Positions 11,486 through 21,598 of a DNA stretch of 64,000 bases are shown in pieces. The stretch covers positions 46,053,724-46,117,723 of the forward strand of contig NC_083877.1 of NCBI RefSeq assembly GCF_032452875.1. Reading direction: 5' to 3'. Each line of letters starts with the position of its first letter. Within the stretch, counting starts at the first letter, position 1. Origin of the DNA: Bos javanicus. Taxonomy: Eukaryota > Chordata > Mammalia > Artiodactyla > Bovidae. The notes beneath the pieces were generated by a model, which saw only the letters and a list, made by a program, of their open reading frames with translations, ran no database searches and had not been told where the DNA came from. The translations under genes were made by a program, and so were the position numbers.

Positions 11486-11510
11486 GGGAAGGGGGCTGCT
11501 GGGGAGGGGG
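11486..11510 (+). other. Candidate G-quadruplex
   Basis: Four G-runs of three to five with loops of 2, 5 and 1 bases (GGG aa GGGGG ctgct GGGG a GGGGG) meet the usual G4 pattern. More G-runs precede it from 11453. It lies about 3.4 kb upstream of the USP3 start. Confidence 0.6.
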
Positions 11511-11811
11511 ATATACGTTGCCGAGGGAACCACGATCAGGACCCTTTTCAAGGTTGTCAAGACCATCCTCATCTAACTTTTAGACTCCAGGCTTCTGGCA
11601 GAATCGGTGGTCCCGAAGCAAGAATAACAAGCAGACCGGGCCCTGGGGAAGATGTCTTATTGAAAACACCGAGAGAGCTAGGTTAATGATTTACCTTAGA
11701 GATTTTCCTAGGAGCAAAATCTCCTTAGACAACTCAGGAGGAGGCTTGGCGGGTATTTGGAAGGAGGGGAAGAGGGTGAGGAGCAGAAGCTCAGGGACAC
11801 TTTTAACAGCT

Positions 11812-11998
11812 TGTTTAATTTTCCAAGAGGCACTTATCTGATACTTCCTTGCTTGTTTACTAGTTTATCTATTGTCAGTCTCCTCCAGGAGAACGGAGAC
11901 CTTGCTAGTCCTGTTCAATGCCTGATTTCCAGCTCCTGGAATTCAGCCTGGTGCATGGCAGGCAGGTCCTTCATAACTATTTGTTGAATGATTAAATC
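11812..11998 (+). repeat. L2 LINE 3' end
   Basis: 'ctcctccaggagaacggaga', then 'agcctggtgcatggcaggca', then 'actatttgttgaatgatt' match the L2 end in sense orientation. Confidence 0.65.
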
Positions 11999-12226
11999 AA
12001 TGATGAGGCTGGGTGTGGGCTTCAGCCAGCTAGCCATCACTGGCTGTCATTCTCTCAGTTCTTTTCATTTACCCCTTTCTATTATCTCCCTGCCCCAGAT
12101 TCTTTAGTGACTCCCCATGTGTGGCAAGATAAAACTGGAAACCCACTGCCATCACAGTCACTCATCCCTTCTCTTTTGTTAAAGCTTAAAAAAAAAAAAA
12201 AAACTATTCCAGCAACATCTAAAATA

Positions 12227-12452
12227 TTGTTGTTGAGTCACTAAGTCAGGTCCAACTCTTTGCGACCCCATGGACTGTAGCCCTCCAGGCTCTTCTGTCC
12301 GTGGAATTTCCCAGGCAAGAATACTGGAGTGGGTTGCCATTTTCTTCTCCAGGGGATTGCCCCCTCTCCCCCTGCCCCACACAGGGATCTTCCCTGAGTC
12401 TCTTGCATCGGCAGGCAGATTCTTCCCCACTGGCCACCAGGGAAGCCCCAGT
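12227..12452 (-). mobile_element. Bov-tA SINE
   Basis: The minus strand reads the Bov-tA tRNA-like head ('ttccctggtggccagtgg'), then the BovA body ('caacccactccagtattct', 'ccatggggtcgcaaagagt'). The 10-bp target duplication atctaaaata occurs at 12217-12226 and 12453-12462. Confidence 0.9.
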
Positions 12453-12854
12453 ATCTAAAATAGCTCCCTCATTATAGAAAATGTGCTTTTCTCCCCCACT
12501 TTCCCTTCTGCTTGGCCAGCTGACTCCTCTCTCATGAAGTATATAGCCTCCTCAGAGAAGCCCTCCATCATTCACTCAAGACTAAGCCTTCCCTTCACAC
12601 CATCACTCATTCCGTTCCTGCAGCCTGCACATGGTGCTGGGTTTTTCTGTTTATGTTTCAGTCTCCTTTGGGAGCAGATGCTTTTCTTTTCAATTGTGGA
12701 TCCTAGGCAATGAGTTCAGCAACTGAAGATATAAGAAAAAGATTATTGATTAAATGTTAGAAGTGCCCCTTTCAAGAGTGATTATATCAATCATTTTGTG
12801 TAATATTCCCCTAGGGATTCACTGAAAGGACTTCAACTCATTTCTGGTCCTGAG
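12453..12854. other. No gene or clear repeat seen
   Basis: Pyrimidine-rich on the plus strand at first, then AT-richer. I recognise no exon or retroposon with confidence. Confidence 0.4.
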
Positions 12855-12985
12855 TAGGTGCCAGATACTCTATCAGGTGATTTTCATTTCTTCTTAAATC
12901 CCTACAGCAAATATCTTAGATACAGGTATAATCCTTTCCTTTTTACTAATGAAAGACCTAAAGCTCAAAGAAGGTTTAAATAATT
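12855..12985 (-). repeat. MIR-like SINE, cut by a Bov-A2
   Basis: 'gtgccagatactctatcagg' then 'ctttttactaatgaaagacc' then 'taaagctcaaagaagg' is a reverse-complement MIR. It ends where the Bov-A2 at 12988 begins. Confidence 0.5.
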
Positions 12986-12987
12986 GC

Positions 12988-13150
12988 ACTGCTGCTGCTA
13001 AGTCACTTCAGTTGTGTCTGACTCTGTGCAACCCCATAGACAGCAGCCCACCAGGCTCCCCCGTCCCTGAGATTCTCCAGGCAAGAACACTGGAGTGGGT
13101 TGCCATTTCCTTCTCCAGTGCATGAAAGTGAAAAGTGAAAGTGAAGTCAC
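12988..13150 (-). mobile_element. Bov-A2 SINE, partial
   Basis: The plus strand shows the reverse of Bov-A2: 'gctgctgctaagtcactt', 'cactggagtgggttgccatt', then the 'gtgaaaagtgaaagtgaag' linker. Only about one BovA unit plus the linker is present; the second unit is missing. Confidence 0.85.
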
Positions 13151-13739
13151 TAGGCTCCGTACACACAATAAGTAATTGCTCTTTCATCAAAAGTGGTTTT
13201 CACCCCTCACACACATGATCAGATAAATGATTTTGCAGTATTTTCTACGGGTAGCTGAAGTTCCTAACAATGAAGAAGATTCTTAGGAACCACAGGACAC
13301 AGAAAAGCCTTCTGAGTAACTAAAGAATTTATGTTCAGCACCATTATCATAATCATTGTATAATCAACATCTAAATTTGTATTCCTTTTAACGCTTTTCC
13401 TCTTTGTCATTGAAATGTGAACTTCAAGGCAGTTTTATGAAGGAGATGAGGTTTTCTTGTTTAAAGACCCACTTTGCAGCTAAAGCACTGACCAACTATG
13501 CAAAACCAAATGGCTCCAGCACCAAAGAACTCTAATAAATGAAGGAATCACTTTTCTCTCTGGGCCCCAGTCTCCCATTTGTAAAATCAGGGAGTTGAAC
13601 CCCCTGGGCCTTGATGATCCCCAAGGGCCATTGTAGAGTGGACATCCATTGATCCTGTGATAGCTCACGGCCACCAAGCGCTATTGGCAGAAGACCGTCC
13701 TTATATCCTTCGGCAGTGACTGCTAACTGTTCACCCTAA

Positions 13740-14113
13740 ATTTTTTTGTTTGTTTGTTTGTTTTTTTTTTAAGATTGGCTCCTTTTAAAATTAATTATTT
13801 ATTTATTTAGCTGTGCCGTGTCTTCATTGCGCACAAGGGCCTTCTCTAGTTGTGGTGAGAGGGGCTACTCTCTAGTTGCTGTCTGTGAGCTTCTCATTGC
13901 GGTAGCTTCTTCTCTTGGTCAGAGCACAGGTTCTAGAGCACATGGTCTTCAGTAGTTGCAGCTCTCAGGCTCTAGAGCGCAAGCTCAGTAGTTGTGGTGC
14001 ACGGACTTAGTTGCCCCAGGGCATGTGGAAACCCCCTGGATCAGGAATCAAACCTGTGTCCGCTGCAAGGGCAAATGGCTTCTTAGCCACTGGCCCACCA
14101 GGGAAGTTCCCCA
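13740..14113 (-). mobile_element. CHR-type tRNA-derived SINE, long form
   Basis: The right end carries 'ttagccactggcccaccagg', the reverse of the tRNA-like head. The body shows repeated 'ctctagttgtggtgagagg'-like units typical of the ruminant CHR type, and the left end is a T-rich tract (reverse of the A-tail). Confidence 0.85.
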
Positions 14114-14375
14114 AAGCTGTTTTCTTTTCTCCTAGGCTCAGAAAAGACATTTCTCAGCTTCCTTTATAGCTGGGTGTAGTCATTTTTATTCAATAGACTG
14201 AGCAGAAATCACTGGCTGGCGTTGTGGACAGCTGCCCATGACAAAAACACTTCAGTGTAGAGTTTTGCTTATCAACACGTGGAGGAAATATATTAGGTAG
14301 GGTCCAGGAAGAAATGTCGGGTCTTCTAGGCTTCAGAAGAAAGAAAGTCTGCTCTTCTTTTCTGTTTCTCTTCAA

Positions 14376-14480
14376 CCATTTGTTCATTTATTCAACACAT
14401 ATTGTCTGTACTCCTGCCACATGCCAGGCACTAAAAGTACAAAGACTTAGAGCTCCAAGCTATGTGGGGGCCTCCTCTGT
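14376..14480 (-). repeat. L2 LINE 3'-end fragment
   Basis: 'ttcatttattcaacacatat' then 'ctgccacatgccaggcact' is the reverse complement of the L2 end. A MIR/L2-like tail in the other direction follows near 14640-14690. Confidence 0.6.
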
Positions 14481-14810
14481 TGACATCTCTTTGCTACTAT
14501 CAAGATGGAAAGTATAATATCACTCCTTTCCCCTTGCTTCTTCACTGACTGACTGGACATCAGATCCTCTGAATTTTAAAGTGCTGTCTAGACATGGAGT
14601 CTTAGGCCTTAAAACTGTGAAAATGACTTCACACTTAAAGGGCCTGGCTTGGTGCTTGGTATACAGTAGACCCTCAATGAATGTCCATTTCCTTGAGAAC
14701 TTGTCTAGTAGGAGGGTTGATGTGGGTGATGGAGGATGGTAGCCTGAAATCACTGATAGTTAGCCCAGAAGGGTAGATTTTTATCCTTTTTAAAGGAACC
14801 CAGGACAGAT

Positions 14811-15690
14811 TATTCATTCAATAAATATCACTGATGCTCAAGACTCACAGAATATAAAACTGAAACAACACAATGTCTCATTCTCAAAGGGACAAGGAAA
14901 GGAGCAAGAGAAACAGACAAGCAAAGAGGTAATTGCAACCCAGCATGATAAGTGCTATGACGGGAAGTACAGGATGTTGCCTAGCCACAAACAAGGGGCA
15001 ACCCACCCAGGCGGGTGGATGGGGGTGGGGGAAGCATCACGCAAGACTTCCTGGAGGAAGTAACATATGACCTGAGCCGTGAATGATACATGGACGTTAA
15101 CCAGGTAGGGTGGGGGAGGGGGGCATGGCATCTGAGGCAGAGGGAACTGTACCCTGCAAAGGTTCAGAGACTCAGAGAGAGTCTGAGACTGCCAGTCTGG
15201 CTGGAGAGTCGTGTGCAAGGAGGTAAAAAGCTGGGAGGTCAGGTCAGCAAGGAAGACAGACGTAAAGGGCTACTGACTCTCTGTAGCAGAGAACTGACAT
15301 GATAGAGAAATCTGGGTCCCCAGGATTCAGGAATCCATCAGGGGTTGCACTCTGCCAGGTCTTGGGAGAGGGTATAAGGGTGCCGAGTTGCAGTGATAAG
15401 ATAGAGGAAAGAAAGGAACCGCTAACAGTCTGTAAGATGTTCACCTGCATTAGTGATCTGAGAAATGCAAATAAAATCCACAGCGCACACCTACGTAGAG
15501 CCAAATAGGAGAGATTAGAATGCAGATGCGACTCCCCCCCCACTGTAATCCTGACAGGACCCCTGACACTGTGTCCTCTGGGAGCCTACAAACCCCTGGG
15601 AGGGAGAGGCTCATATGCTTTAAGAAGTAGGATTTGGGTGGAGAAGAGAATCCTAGACTTAGAGAACCTCTACCTCTGCCTAATCTAATC
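14811..15690. other. No gene seen; mostly unique sequence
   Basis: Purine-rich with 'ggcagagggaactgtaccc' phrases resembling eroded repeat sequence, but no exon or repeat can be supported. Confidence 0.4.
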
Positions 15691-15726
15691 TGAACCTTAT
15701 CTAATCTGACAATTCTGCTATCTGGA
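15691..15726. repeat. Left copy of a 36-bp direct repeat flanking a SINE
   Basis: The 36 bases here recur at 15927-15962 with a single mismatch (t or a near the middle). They bracket the Bov-tA at 15727-15926, so they look like an unusually long target-site duplication. Confidence 0.85.
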
Positions 15727-15926
15727 AAGTGAAGTCGAGGGTGCAACTCTTTGCGACCCCATGGACTGTAGCCTACCAGGCTCCTCCCTCCATGGGATTC
15801 TCCAGGCAAGAGTACTGGAGTGGGTTGCCATTTCCTTCTCCAAGGGATCTTCCCGACCCAGGGATCGAACCCAGGTCTCCCGCATTCCAGGCAGATGCCT
15901 TAACCTCTGAGCCACCAGGGAAGCCC
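15727..15926 (-). mobile_element. Bov-tA SINE
   Basis: Clear reverse-complement Bov-tA: BovA body ('tttgcgaccccatggactgt', 'ctggagtgggttgccatttc') followed by the tRNA-like head with an intact B-box-like 'gggatcgaaccc'. Bracketed by the 36-bp direct repeats. Confidence 0.92.
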
Positions 15927-15962
15927 TGAACCTTATCTAATCTGACAATTCAGCTATCTGGA
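15927..15962. repeat. Right copy of the 36-bp direct repeat
   Basis: Matches 15691-15726 with one substitution. See the left copy. Confidence 0.85.
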
Positions 15963-16049
15963 GTATCCAGCTAACCAGAAAATGAAATTCTCACATATCC
16001 AGATCATCTGTTTTATAGCCCCAGACCCTCCCATGAGGTGTCTGATGCA

Positions 16050-16200
16050 CTGGAAAGAAGTGGGGCTTTGGTCTGCTCAGGATGGGGTCCTGCTTCCACC
16101 ACTGGCCTGCTGTGTGACCTTGGCCTGCACCCTGACCTCTCTGGAGCCTCCATCTATGAAATGGGAATAATAATACCTGCTCGCAAAATGGTGATTTTCC
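16050..16200 (+). repeat. MIR SINE
   Basis: 'ctgctgtgtgaccttggcc', then 'ctatgaaatgggaataataa', then 'tacctgctcgcaaaat' is a well-preserved MIR core. Confidence 0.75.
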
Positions 16201-16228
16201 TGCTCTGTCTCCCTTAGCCAAATACTTA

Positions 16229-16432
16229 AAAAAAAAAAAAAATCATTCATTTATTTATTTATCTGGCTGTGCCGTGTTTTACTTGCAGCACATGGGATTT
16301 TCAATCTTTGTTGTGGCAGGCGGGATCTTTAGCTGCGGCATGTGGGATCTAGTTCCCTGACCAGGGATTGAACCCATGCCCCCTGCATCGAGAGCACAGA
16401 GTCTTAGCCACTGGACCACCAGGGAAATCCCT
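16229..16432 (-). mobile_element. CHR-type SINE
   Basis: A T-rich left end, 'ggctgtgccgtgttttactt', 'ctagttccctgaccagggat' and 'ccactggaccaccaggg' give the reverse of a CHR element. The 18-bp target duplication at 16211-16228 recurs at 16433-16450 with one mismatch. Confidence 0.9.
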
Positions 16433-17062
16433 CCCTTGGCCAAATACTTAATGTTTGGAAACGGAGAGCAGGGGTCCATGTATCATGGTCAGAACCATTT
16501 TCTGAGGTCACCAATACCCATAATTTATGCATTTATGTAATCACACCAAAGGTTATAAGCATATTTTATAATTCTGTCATCTAGAAAGCTCTGCTGTGGT
16601 TGACCCAGTTATAAAATTGGCAGCAACAGGAGGAAAAAAAAAGATATTTCACCTTTTTTTCATCCAAAGAACAATGATGGAAAAGTAAGGAAAGGGCCTT
16701 AGAGCCCTTTCAGCCTTTCTCAGTTCCCTGTGTAGCAGCTGGTGCTTTCAGGCTGGAAATGGAGATCAGAAGTAACAACGCTTCATGGAAAAGTACCCTA
16801 AGAGCCCTTAGGGCAGATGATTAGAGAATAGGAAGGGCCAGAAGTTTCACAGAGGAGGAGACTGGTCCTAGAGAGGTGATGCACTTGTCCAGCAACACAG
16901 AGTCCTCTGGGCAACTCCGGACACCAGAGTGCTCTTTGCTTGCCAGAGTCTGTGCAAAGCAAAGTTGAAGACTTTTCACGCATCTTACTTGACTTTTCCT
17001 GTGTGCGTAGGATGCACAAGCTGATTCCAGTGAAAAAAGAGATGACTACAGAGGCAGGCTTG

Positions 17063-17287
17063 GGCTTCCCGGGTGGTGCTAGCAGTAAAGAACCTGCCTG
17101 TCAATGAAGGAGACACAAGAGACGCAGGTTCGATCCCTGGGTCGGGAGGATCTCCTGAGGAGGGCATGGCAACCCACTCCAGTATTCTTCCCTGGAGAAT
17201 CCCATAGACTGAGGAGCTTGGTGGGCTACAGCCCATGGGGTCACACAGAGTCAGACACAACTGAAGTGACTTAACACGCACACATGC
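17063..17287 (+). mobile_element. Bov-tA SINE
   Basis: Head 'ggcttcccgggtggtgctag', 'ggttcgatccctgggtcggg', then the BovA body in sense orientation. A 15-bp target duplication (acagaggcaggcttg at 17048-17062) recurs at 17288-17302 with one mismatch. Confidence 0.92.
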
Positions 17288-17302
17288 ACAGAGGCAGGTT
17301 TG

Positions 17303-18221
17303 TGCCTCCCCCACACCCCCCAAACTGGTCCTAGGTGCTCACCTTGTACATGCATCGCCAGTTCTGCCTGTGGTTGTCCATAATGGGTATTTTTATTGTT
17401 GACATCCTGGTATTAACTTGGTTATAGTCATTTACCTCTTTTTCTTATCACTGAATCAAAAAACCAACTATGGTGAGTTGAATGCCCAGGCAGTCGGGTT
17501 CTCAGTTTCATTGAGGTTTTACAGCACTTCAAAGACAACTTCATCTGTACTTCCTTAAACAAGACTTTCAAAGTCAGAAAAGAGCCTGAATCTGTAACAG
17601 GCAGGGGGCATTTACTGTGCCTTGGCTGAGATGCAAGACTTCTTTCTCCTGTCTCAGAGTATATTTCCTTTCCATTTCCCCTGCCCATGCCCACCACCCC
17701 CTCCCATCCCAGGACCCTCAGTGTTTCCTACTGGACCACACCTCCCCAGCATCCAGCCAGAAAAACACAAAATCAGGACACTCCCTTCTCTGAACCCTAG
17801 CCACAGGCCTTGAAGGGGCCTCACCCTCAGCCTGTGCTAAGACTTGGAGCTTCCATGGCTGGATCCCTGCTGAGTGGCCAGCCTGCAGTGGGTCTTGGCC
17901 AAAGAAGGGAGGAACCACACAAAGGCCACATCCCCAGCTCCCACTGCCAGATCTCAACTGCAAACTTGCATCACCGCTTCCTGCCTGTGCCCTACTGGAA
18001 GCTGTCGGCAGCTGCCCACTGCTCCCAGGAGCAAGCCTAGAGCCTTCCGTGGCCTCAAGGCTCTTGACCCACCTGCCAGCCTTGTTTCTCTCCACACCCC
18101 CACACAGGCCTGACTGCTGAGCAGATCCTTAGTGCTCTCACCCTGGCTTCTTGCACATGCTCTCCTCTGCCTCTTTCACCCCAGCCTGTGAAAGTCCTCC
18201 CACCTCCCGAGGCACAACACA
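17303..18221. other. No gene or clear repeat seen
   Basis: About 0.9 kb of unique-looking sequence, GC-richer from 17650 (C-rich on the plus strand). Several short open frames exist but none has recognisable protein features or a plausible exon boundary. Confidence 0.45.
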
Positions 18222-18239
18222 AAGCCCATCTTTAGAAAA

Positions 18240-18438
18240 CTGTGTAAGTGAAAGGGTTAGCTGACTCTCTGCAACCCCATGGACTGTAGCCAGCCAGGCT
18301 CCTCTGTCTGTGGAATTTGCCAGGCAAGAACACTGGAGTGGGTAGCCGTTCCCTTCCCCAGGGGATCTTCCCGACACAGGGATGGAACCTGGGTCTCCTG
18401 CCCTGCAGGCAGATTCTTTACCATCTGAGCCACCAGGG
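18240..18438 (-). mobile_element. Bov-tA SINE
   Basis: Reverse-complement Bov-tA with both the BovA body and the head ('tctgagccaccagggaagc'). The exact 18-bp duplication aagcccatctttagaaaa occurs at 18222-18239 and 18439-18456; its first bases overlap the SINE head, so the edge is uncertain by a few bases. Confidence 0.9.
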
Positions 18439-18461
18439 AAGCCCATCTTTAGAAAAATTCT

Positions 18462-18585
18462 GCAGAATTCTCTGGCAGTCCGGTGGTTAGAACTCTGAGC
18501 CTTCACTGCTGAGGGCCCAGCTTTGATTCCTCATCGGGGAACTAAGATCCCACAAATGGTGCAGCGCAGCCAAAAGGAAAAAGAT
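18462..18585 (+). mobile_element. CHR-type SINE, short form
   Basis: 'ttctctggcagtccggtgg', 'gattcctcatcggggaacta' and 'gcagcgcagccaaaagg' are the CHR head, B-box region and end. It begins a few bases after the preceding Bov-tA. Confidence 0.85.
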
Positions 18586-18673
18586 GCACACACCCATATA
18601 GGTTAAGCAAATGTGGCAAACTACCAACATTTAAAAAAGAGAAAAATTCTGCCCAGCACCCATCTCTTTCATA

Positions 18674-18737
18674 TTTTCTCTCTCTCTCCCTCCTTCTCCT
18701 CTTCCCCTCTTCTTTCCTCCCCTCTCTCCCCCTCTCT
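18674..18737 (+). repeat. 64-bp uninterrupted polypyrimidine tract
   Basis: Only C and T for 64 bases, with CT and CCTCT-like patches. Such tracts can be unstable or form triplex structures; that is family knowledge, not shown here. Confidence 0.9.
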
Positions 18738-18984
18738 GTCTCACACACGGCATAGATTGATCTCCCTTCTTCATCTGTGTTCCTGTGGGACTCTGCTTGT
18801 CCTTACAGACAGCACTTATTTCAGTCTGCTTTGGAATAGAATCCCTCATGTTTATACCACCTCCCAGTAAGAAACTGTCTGCCTAGAATGCAAGAGCTAC
18901 CCACCCTCCTTCAACTGGATATTTATCAAAGTACTGGCCCCAGCGTTCTACATTTGGTAGGTTCTCAAGAAATGTTGTGTCCTT

Positions 18985-19400
18985 GAAGACAGTGACCTGA
19001 TGGACAGAGCCTTGGCTTTGGCAATGGATGGAGCTGAGTCTGCGTGTCCCTCCACCTGTTAATAACTGTGTGAGGATTTCCCTGGCTGTCCAGTGGTTAA
19101 GATTCTGTGTTCCACTGCAGGGGCTACAGGTTTGATCCCTGGTCAGGTAACTAAGATCCCACATGCCGTGTGGTGCAGCCAAAAATCAGTTAAAAACAAC
19201 AACAACAACAAAACAACTCTGTGATCTTAGACAAGCAATACAGTCTCTCTGAACCTTGTAGGTCCAAAAGCTGTAAAATGGGGGTTTTAACAGTGCCTGT
19301 CCCACAGAGTGGTAAAGAAAGGTTGAGATAATGTGGGTGGAACATGTAACTCTTGCCATTCATAAAGTAGGTTCCTAATAACCACAGGTCACCAACTTCA
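18985..19400 (+). repeat. MIR SINE split by a CHR SINE
   Basis: The MIR 5' half (to about 19073) and 3' half (19213-19400, with 'ctctgtgatcttagacaagc', 'gtaaaatgggggttttaa' and 'aagtaggttcctaata') flank the CHR insertion. The CHR is therefore younger than the MIR. Confidence 0.75.
19074..19212 (+). mobile_element. CHR-type SINE inside a MIR
   Basis: 'ttccctggctgtccagtgg', 'ggtttgatccctggtcaggt' and an (AAC)n tail at 19195-19213. The flanks read aactgtgtga and aactctgtga, a likely target duplication with one mismatch. Confidence 0.85.
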
Positions 19401-20826
19401 CCTGATACATGCTTTTGAAGCTCTTAGTTTTGCCTTGGACCCCCTAGAATGGTTATCTGGGGAGAAGGCTGCTAGAATATTCCCACTGGAAGACAAAAGT
19501 GACCTCCTTACAACCTGGGCCTCCTTGCAAGGGGGTCAGAGGGGATGGCAAAGACTGAAAGGGTTCTGAGGAGTGGGGGTAGGGTTGGCAAAAGCTGGCA
19601 GCCCTAGGCACCCTAGGAGATGGGCCACACCCTTCCCAACTAATCTAGTCAGTCACTTTCCAGGAAATCAGCTCCTCCAATCTCATTTAGCATCTACCAG
19701 AGAACTTCCCCCAAAGCCACAGCCAGACTTGAGAACCTGAGTAATCGGAGATAGGAGAGGCAGCTAGGAGCACGAAGAAAGGGAATTTCCAAAGGAACCT
19801 GACCAGTGTGTGTCTGGCAGCAAGGGTGGGGGAACAGAGGCTCAAAGGGCTGGACTCTAGAGGACCAGGGAGCCCCGCCTGTCGTGGAGACTCGCATACT
19901 TGCCAAGTAGCCTCCCGATCGCACCTTGGTTACCAGGAGCAGCCATCCTGGAAAAGATGAAGGGGCCAGGGTTCAGTGTGGGGCAGAGAGGGGTGCGGTG
20001 GGAGCAGAGCAGGGTCCTCTGTGTGGTGGCTTCTGTGGTTCTCAGTACACATTATTAAAAGGGGGCTTTGATACAGTTTAGTCTCCTGAGACCGGGTGGG
20101 ACCATCAGTTCTTCACAGGAACTGAGTTCCCTGAATAAACTGATCTGCTACTTCCTTCTGTGCACCAGCAACCTGTTCAAAATCGAGTTCCCTGTGATGG
20201 GGCAGTGTTGTGTGATTAGGGGTGGGGGTGACCTAGATTCCAGCGTTGCCATGTGGCAACCTTTCCCTTGGAGATGGGGTCCTGGACTAGGGCCTTGGCA
20301 CTTGAATGAACTTCTGGAAATCATGTAGGCCAATCACCCTATTACCTGTGAGGAAACTGGCACCTGGAGAGGACAAACCAGTTCACAATGTATATGCTAT
20401 CAAATCACCACCAGGGACACTTTAACTACCTTACATATTTGTTAATTACACCTTAAGAAATCTGAAAAATAAATTAAAATTAACAAAAAAAGAAGCTAAG
20501 CCAGAAAGATAACAAGGTCTCCTCCTCCCTAGTCTGGGGTTTCTATCTTGTTTCTCTATGATAGCCCCATAAAGACATTTTGGTGTGGTGTGGTGTGATG
20601 CAGGCGTCACCACATGGTTGAAAATGATAAATCTGGATTTTTTAATATAAATCTGGATTTGACTGCAACATGTGAATCTTATGTATTCTAATCTTAAATT
20701 AGAGGCCCAACCTACTCCTTGCCTGGCTTCTTAAGTTTCTTATTCTCATGGGGAACTTGTGTAAATAGTTTCTAGATTCACACTCTGAGGGATTCTTGGG
20801 GTGGAGATGGGAAAGGCCCATGGCCT
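19401..20826. other. No gene seen; possible old L1 end near 20380-20490
   Basis: Mostly unique sequence. The segment near 20380-20490 ends in 'gaaaaataaattaaaatt' and resembles an eroded L1 3' end. No exon can be supported. Confidence 0.4.
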
Positions 20827-20840
20827 GATAGTTAGGTCTT

Positions 20841-21584
20841 TTTTTTTTTTTATTCATCCCGAACCCTCCTCCCTCCTCCCTCCCCATACCATCCCTCTGG
20901 GTCGTCCCAGTGCACCAGCCCCAAGCATCCAGCATCGTGCATTGAACCTGGACTGGCATCTCGTTTCATACATGACATTTCACATGTTTCAATGCCATTC
21001 TCCCAAATCTTCCCACCCTCTCCCTCTCCCACAGAGTCCATAAGACTGTTCTATACATCAGTGTCTCTTTTGCTGTCTCGTATACAGGGTTATCATTACC
21101 ATCTTTCTAAATTCCATATATATGCATTAGTATACTGTATTGATGTTTTTCCTTCTGGCTTACTTCACTCTGTATAATAGGCTCCAGTTTCATCCACCTC
21201 ATTAGAACTGATTCAAATGTATTCTTTTTAATGGCTGAGTAATACTCCATTGTGTATATGTACCACAGCTTTCTTATCCATTCATCTGCTGATGGACATC
21301 TAGGCTGCCTCCATGTCCTGGCTATTATAAACAGTGCTGCAATGAACATTGGGGTACACGTGTCTCTTTCCCTTCTGGTTTCCTCAGTGTGTATGCCCAG
21401 CAGTGGGATTGCTGGGTCATAAGGCAGTTCTATTTCCAGTTTTTTAAGGAATCTCCACACTGTTCTCCATAGTGGCTGTACTAGTTTCCATTCCCACCAA
21501 CAGTGTAAGAGGGTTCCCTTTTCTCCACACCCTTTCCAGCATTTATTATTTGTAGACTTTTGGATCGCAGCCATTCTGACTGGC
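20841..21584 (-). mobile_element. Young 5'-truncated L1
   Basis: The minus strand reads the end of L1 ORF2, then the ruminant L1 3' UTR (a polypurine GGAGG-rich block and 'gatgacccagagggatgg'-type text) and an A-tail (T-run at 20839-20852). The exact 14-bp duplication gatagttaggtctt occurs at 20827-20840 and 21585-21598. Low divergence and an open ORF2 end suggest recent insertion. Confidence 0.93.
21107..21574 (-). pseudogene. L1 ORF2 C-terminal fragment (5'-truncated)
   Basis: About 155 codons remain open to a stop. They correspond to the C-terminal region of the L1 endonuclease/reverse transcriptase, downstream of the catalytic domains, so the fragment cannot retrotranspose. It begins with the zinc-knuckle-like region (CWKGCGEKGTLLHCWWEW) and contains the conserved RTWRQPRCPS and WYIYTMEYYSAIKK. 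In human L1 the knuckle region reads CWW-D-C; here the last cysteine position is Trp, also in a second copy at about 29700. No ATG of the true ORF is present because the element is truncated. Confidence 0.9.
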
Positions 21585-21598
21585 GATAGTTAGGTCTT

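Noticed and set aside
12270..12458. Recurring short proteins of the type SPPGSSVHGISQARILEWVA or its reverse partner in many places
   Set aside because: These are translations of Bov-tA and Bov-A2 SINEs, which recur throughout the window and are not genes.
15840..15926. tRNA-like gene with B-box text
   Set aside because: It is the tRNA-derived head of a Bov-tA SINE, and no cloverleaf or mature tRNA can be supported. The same holds for all CHR heads.
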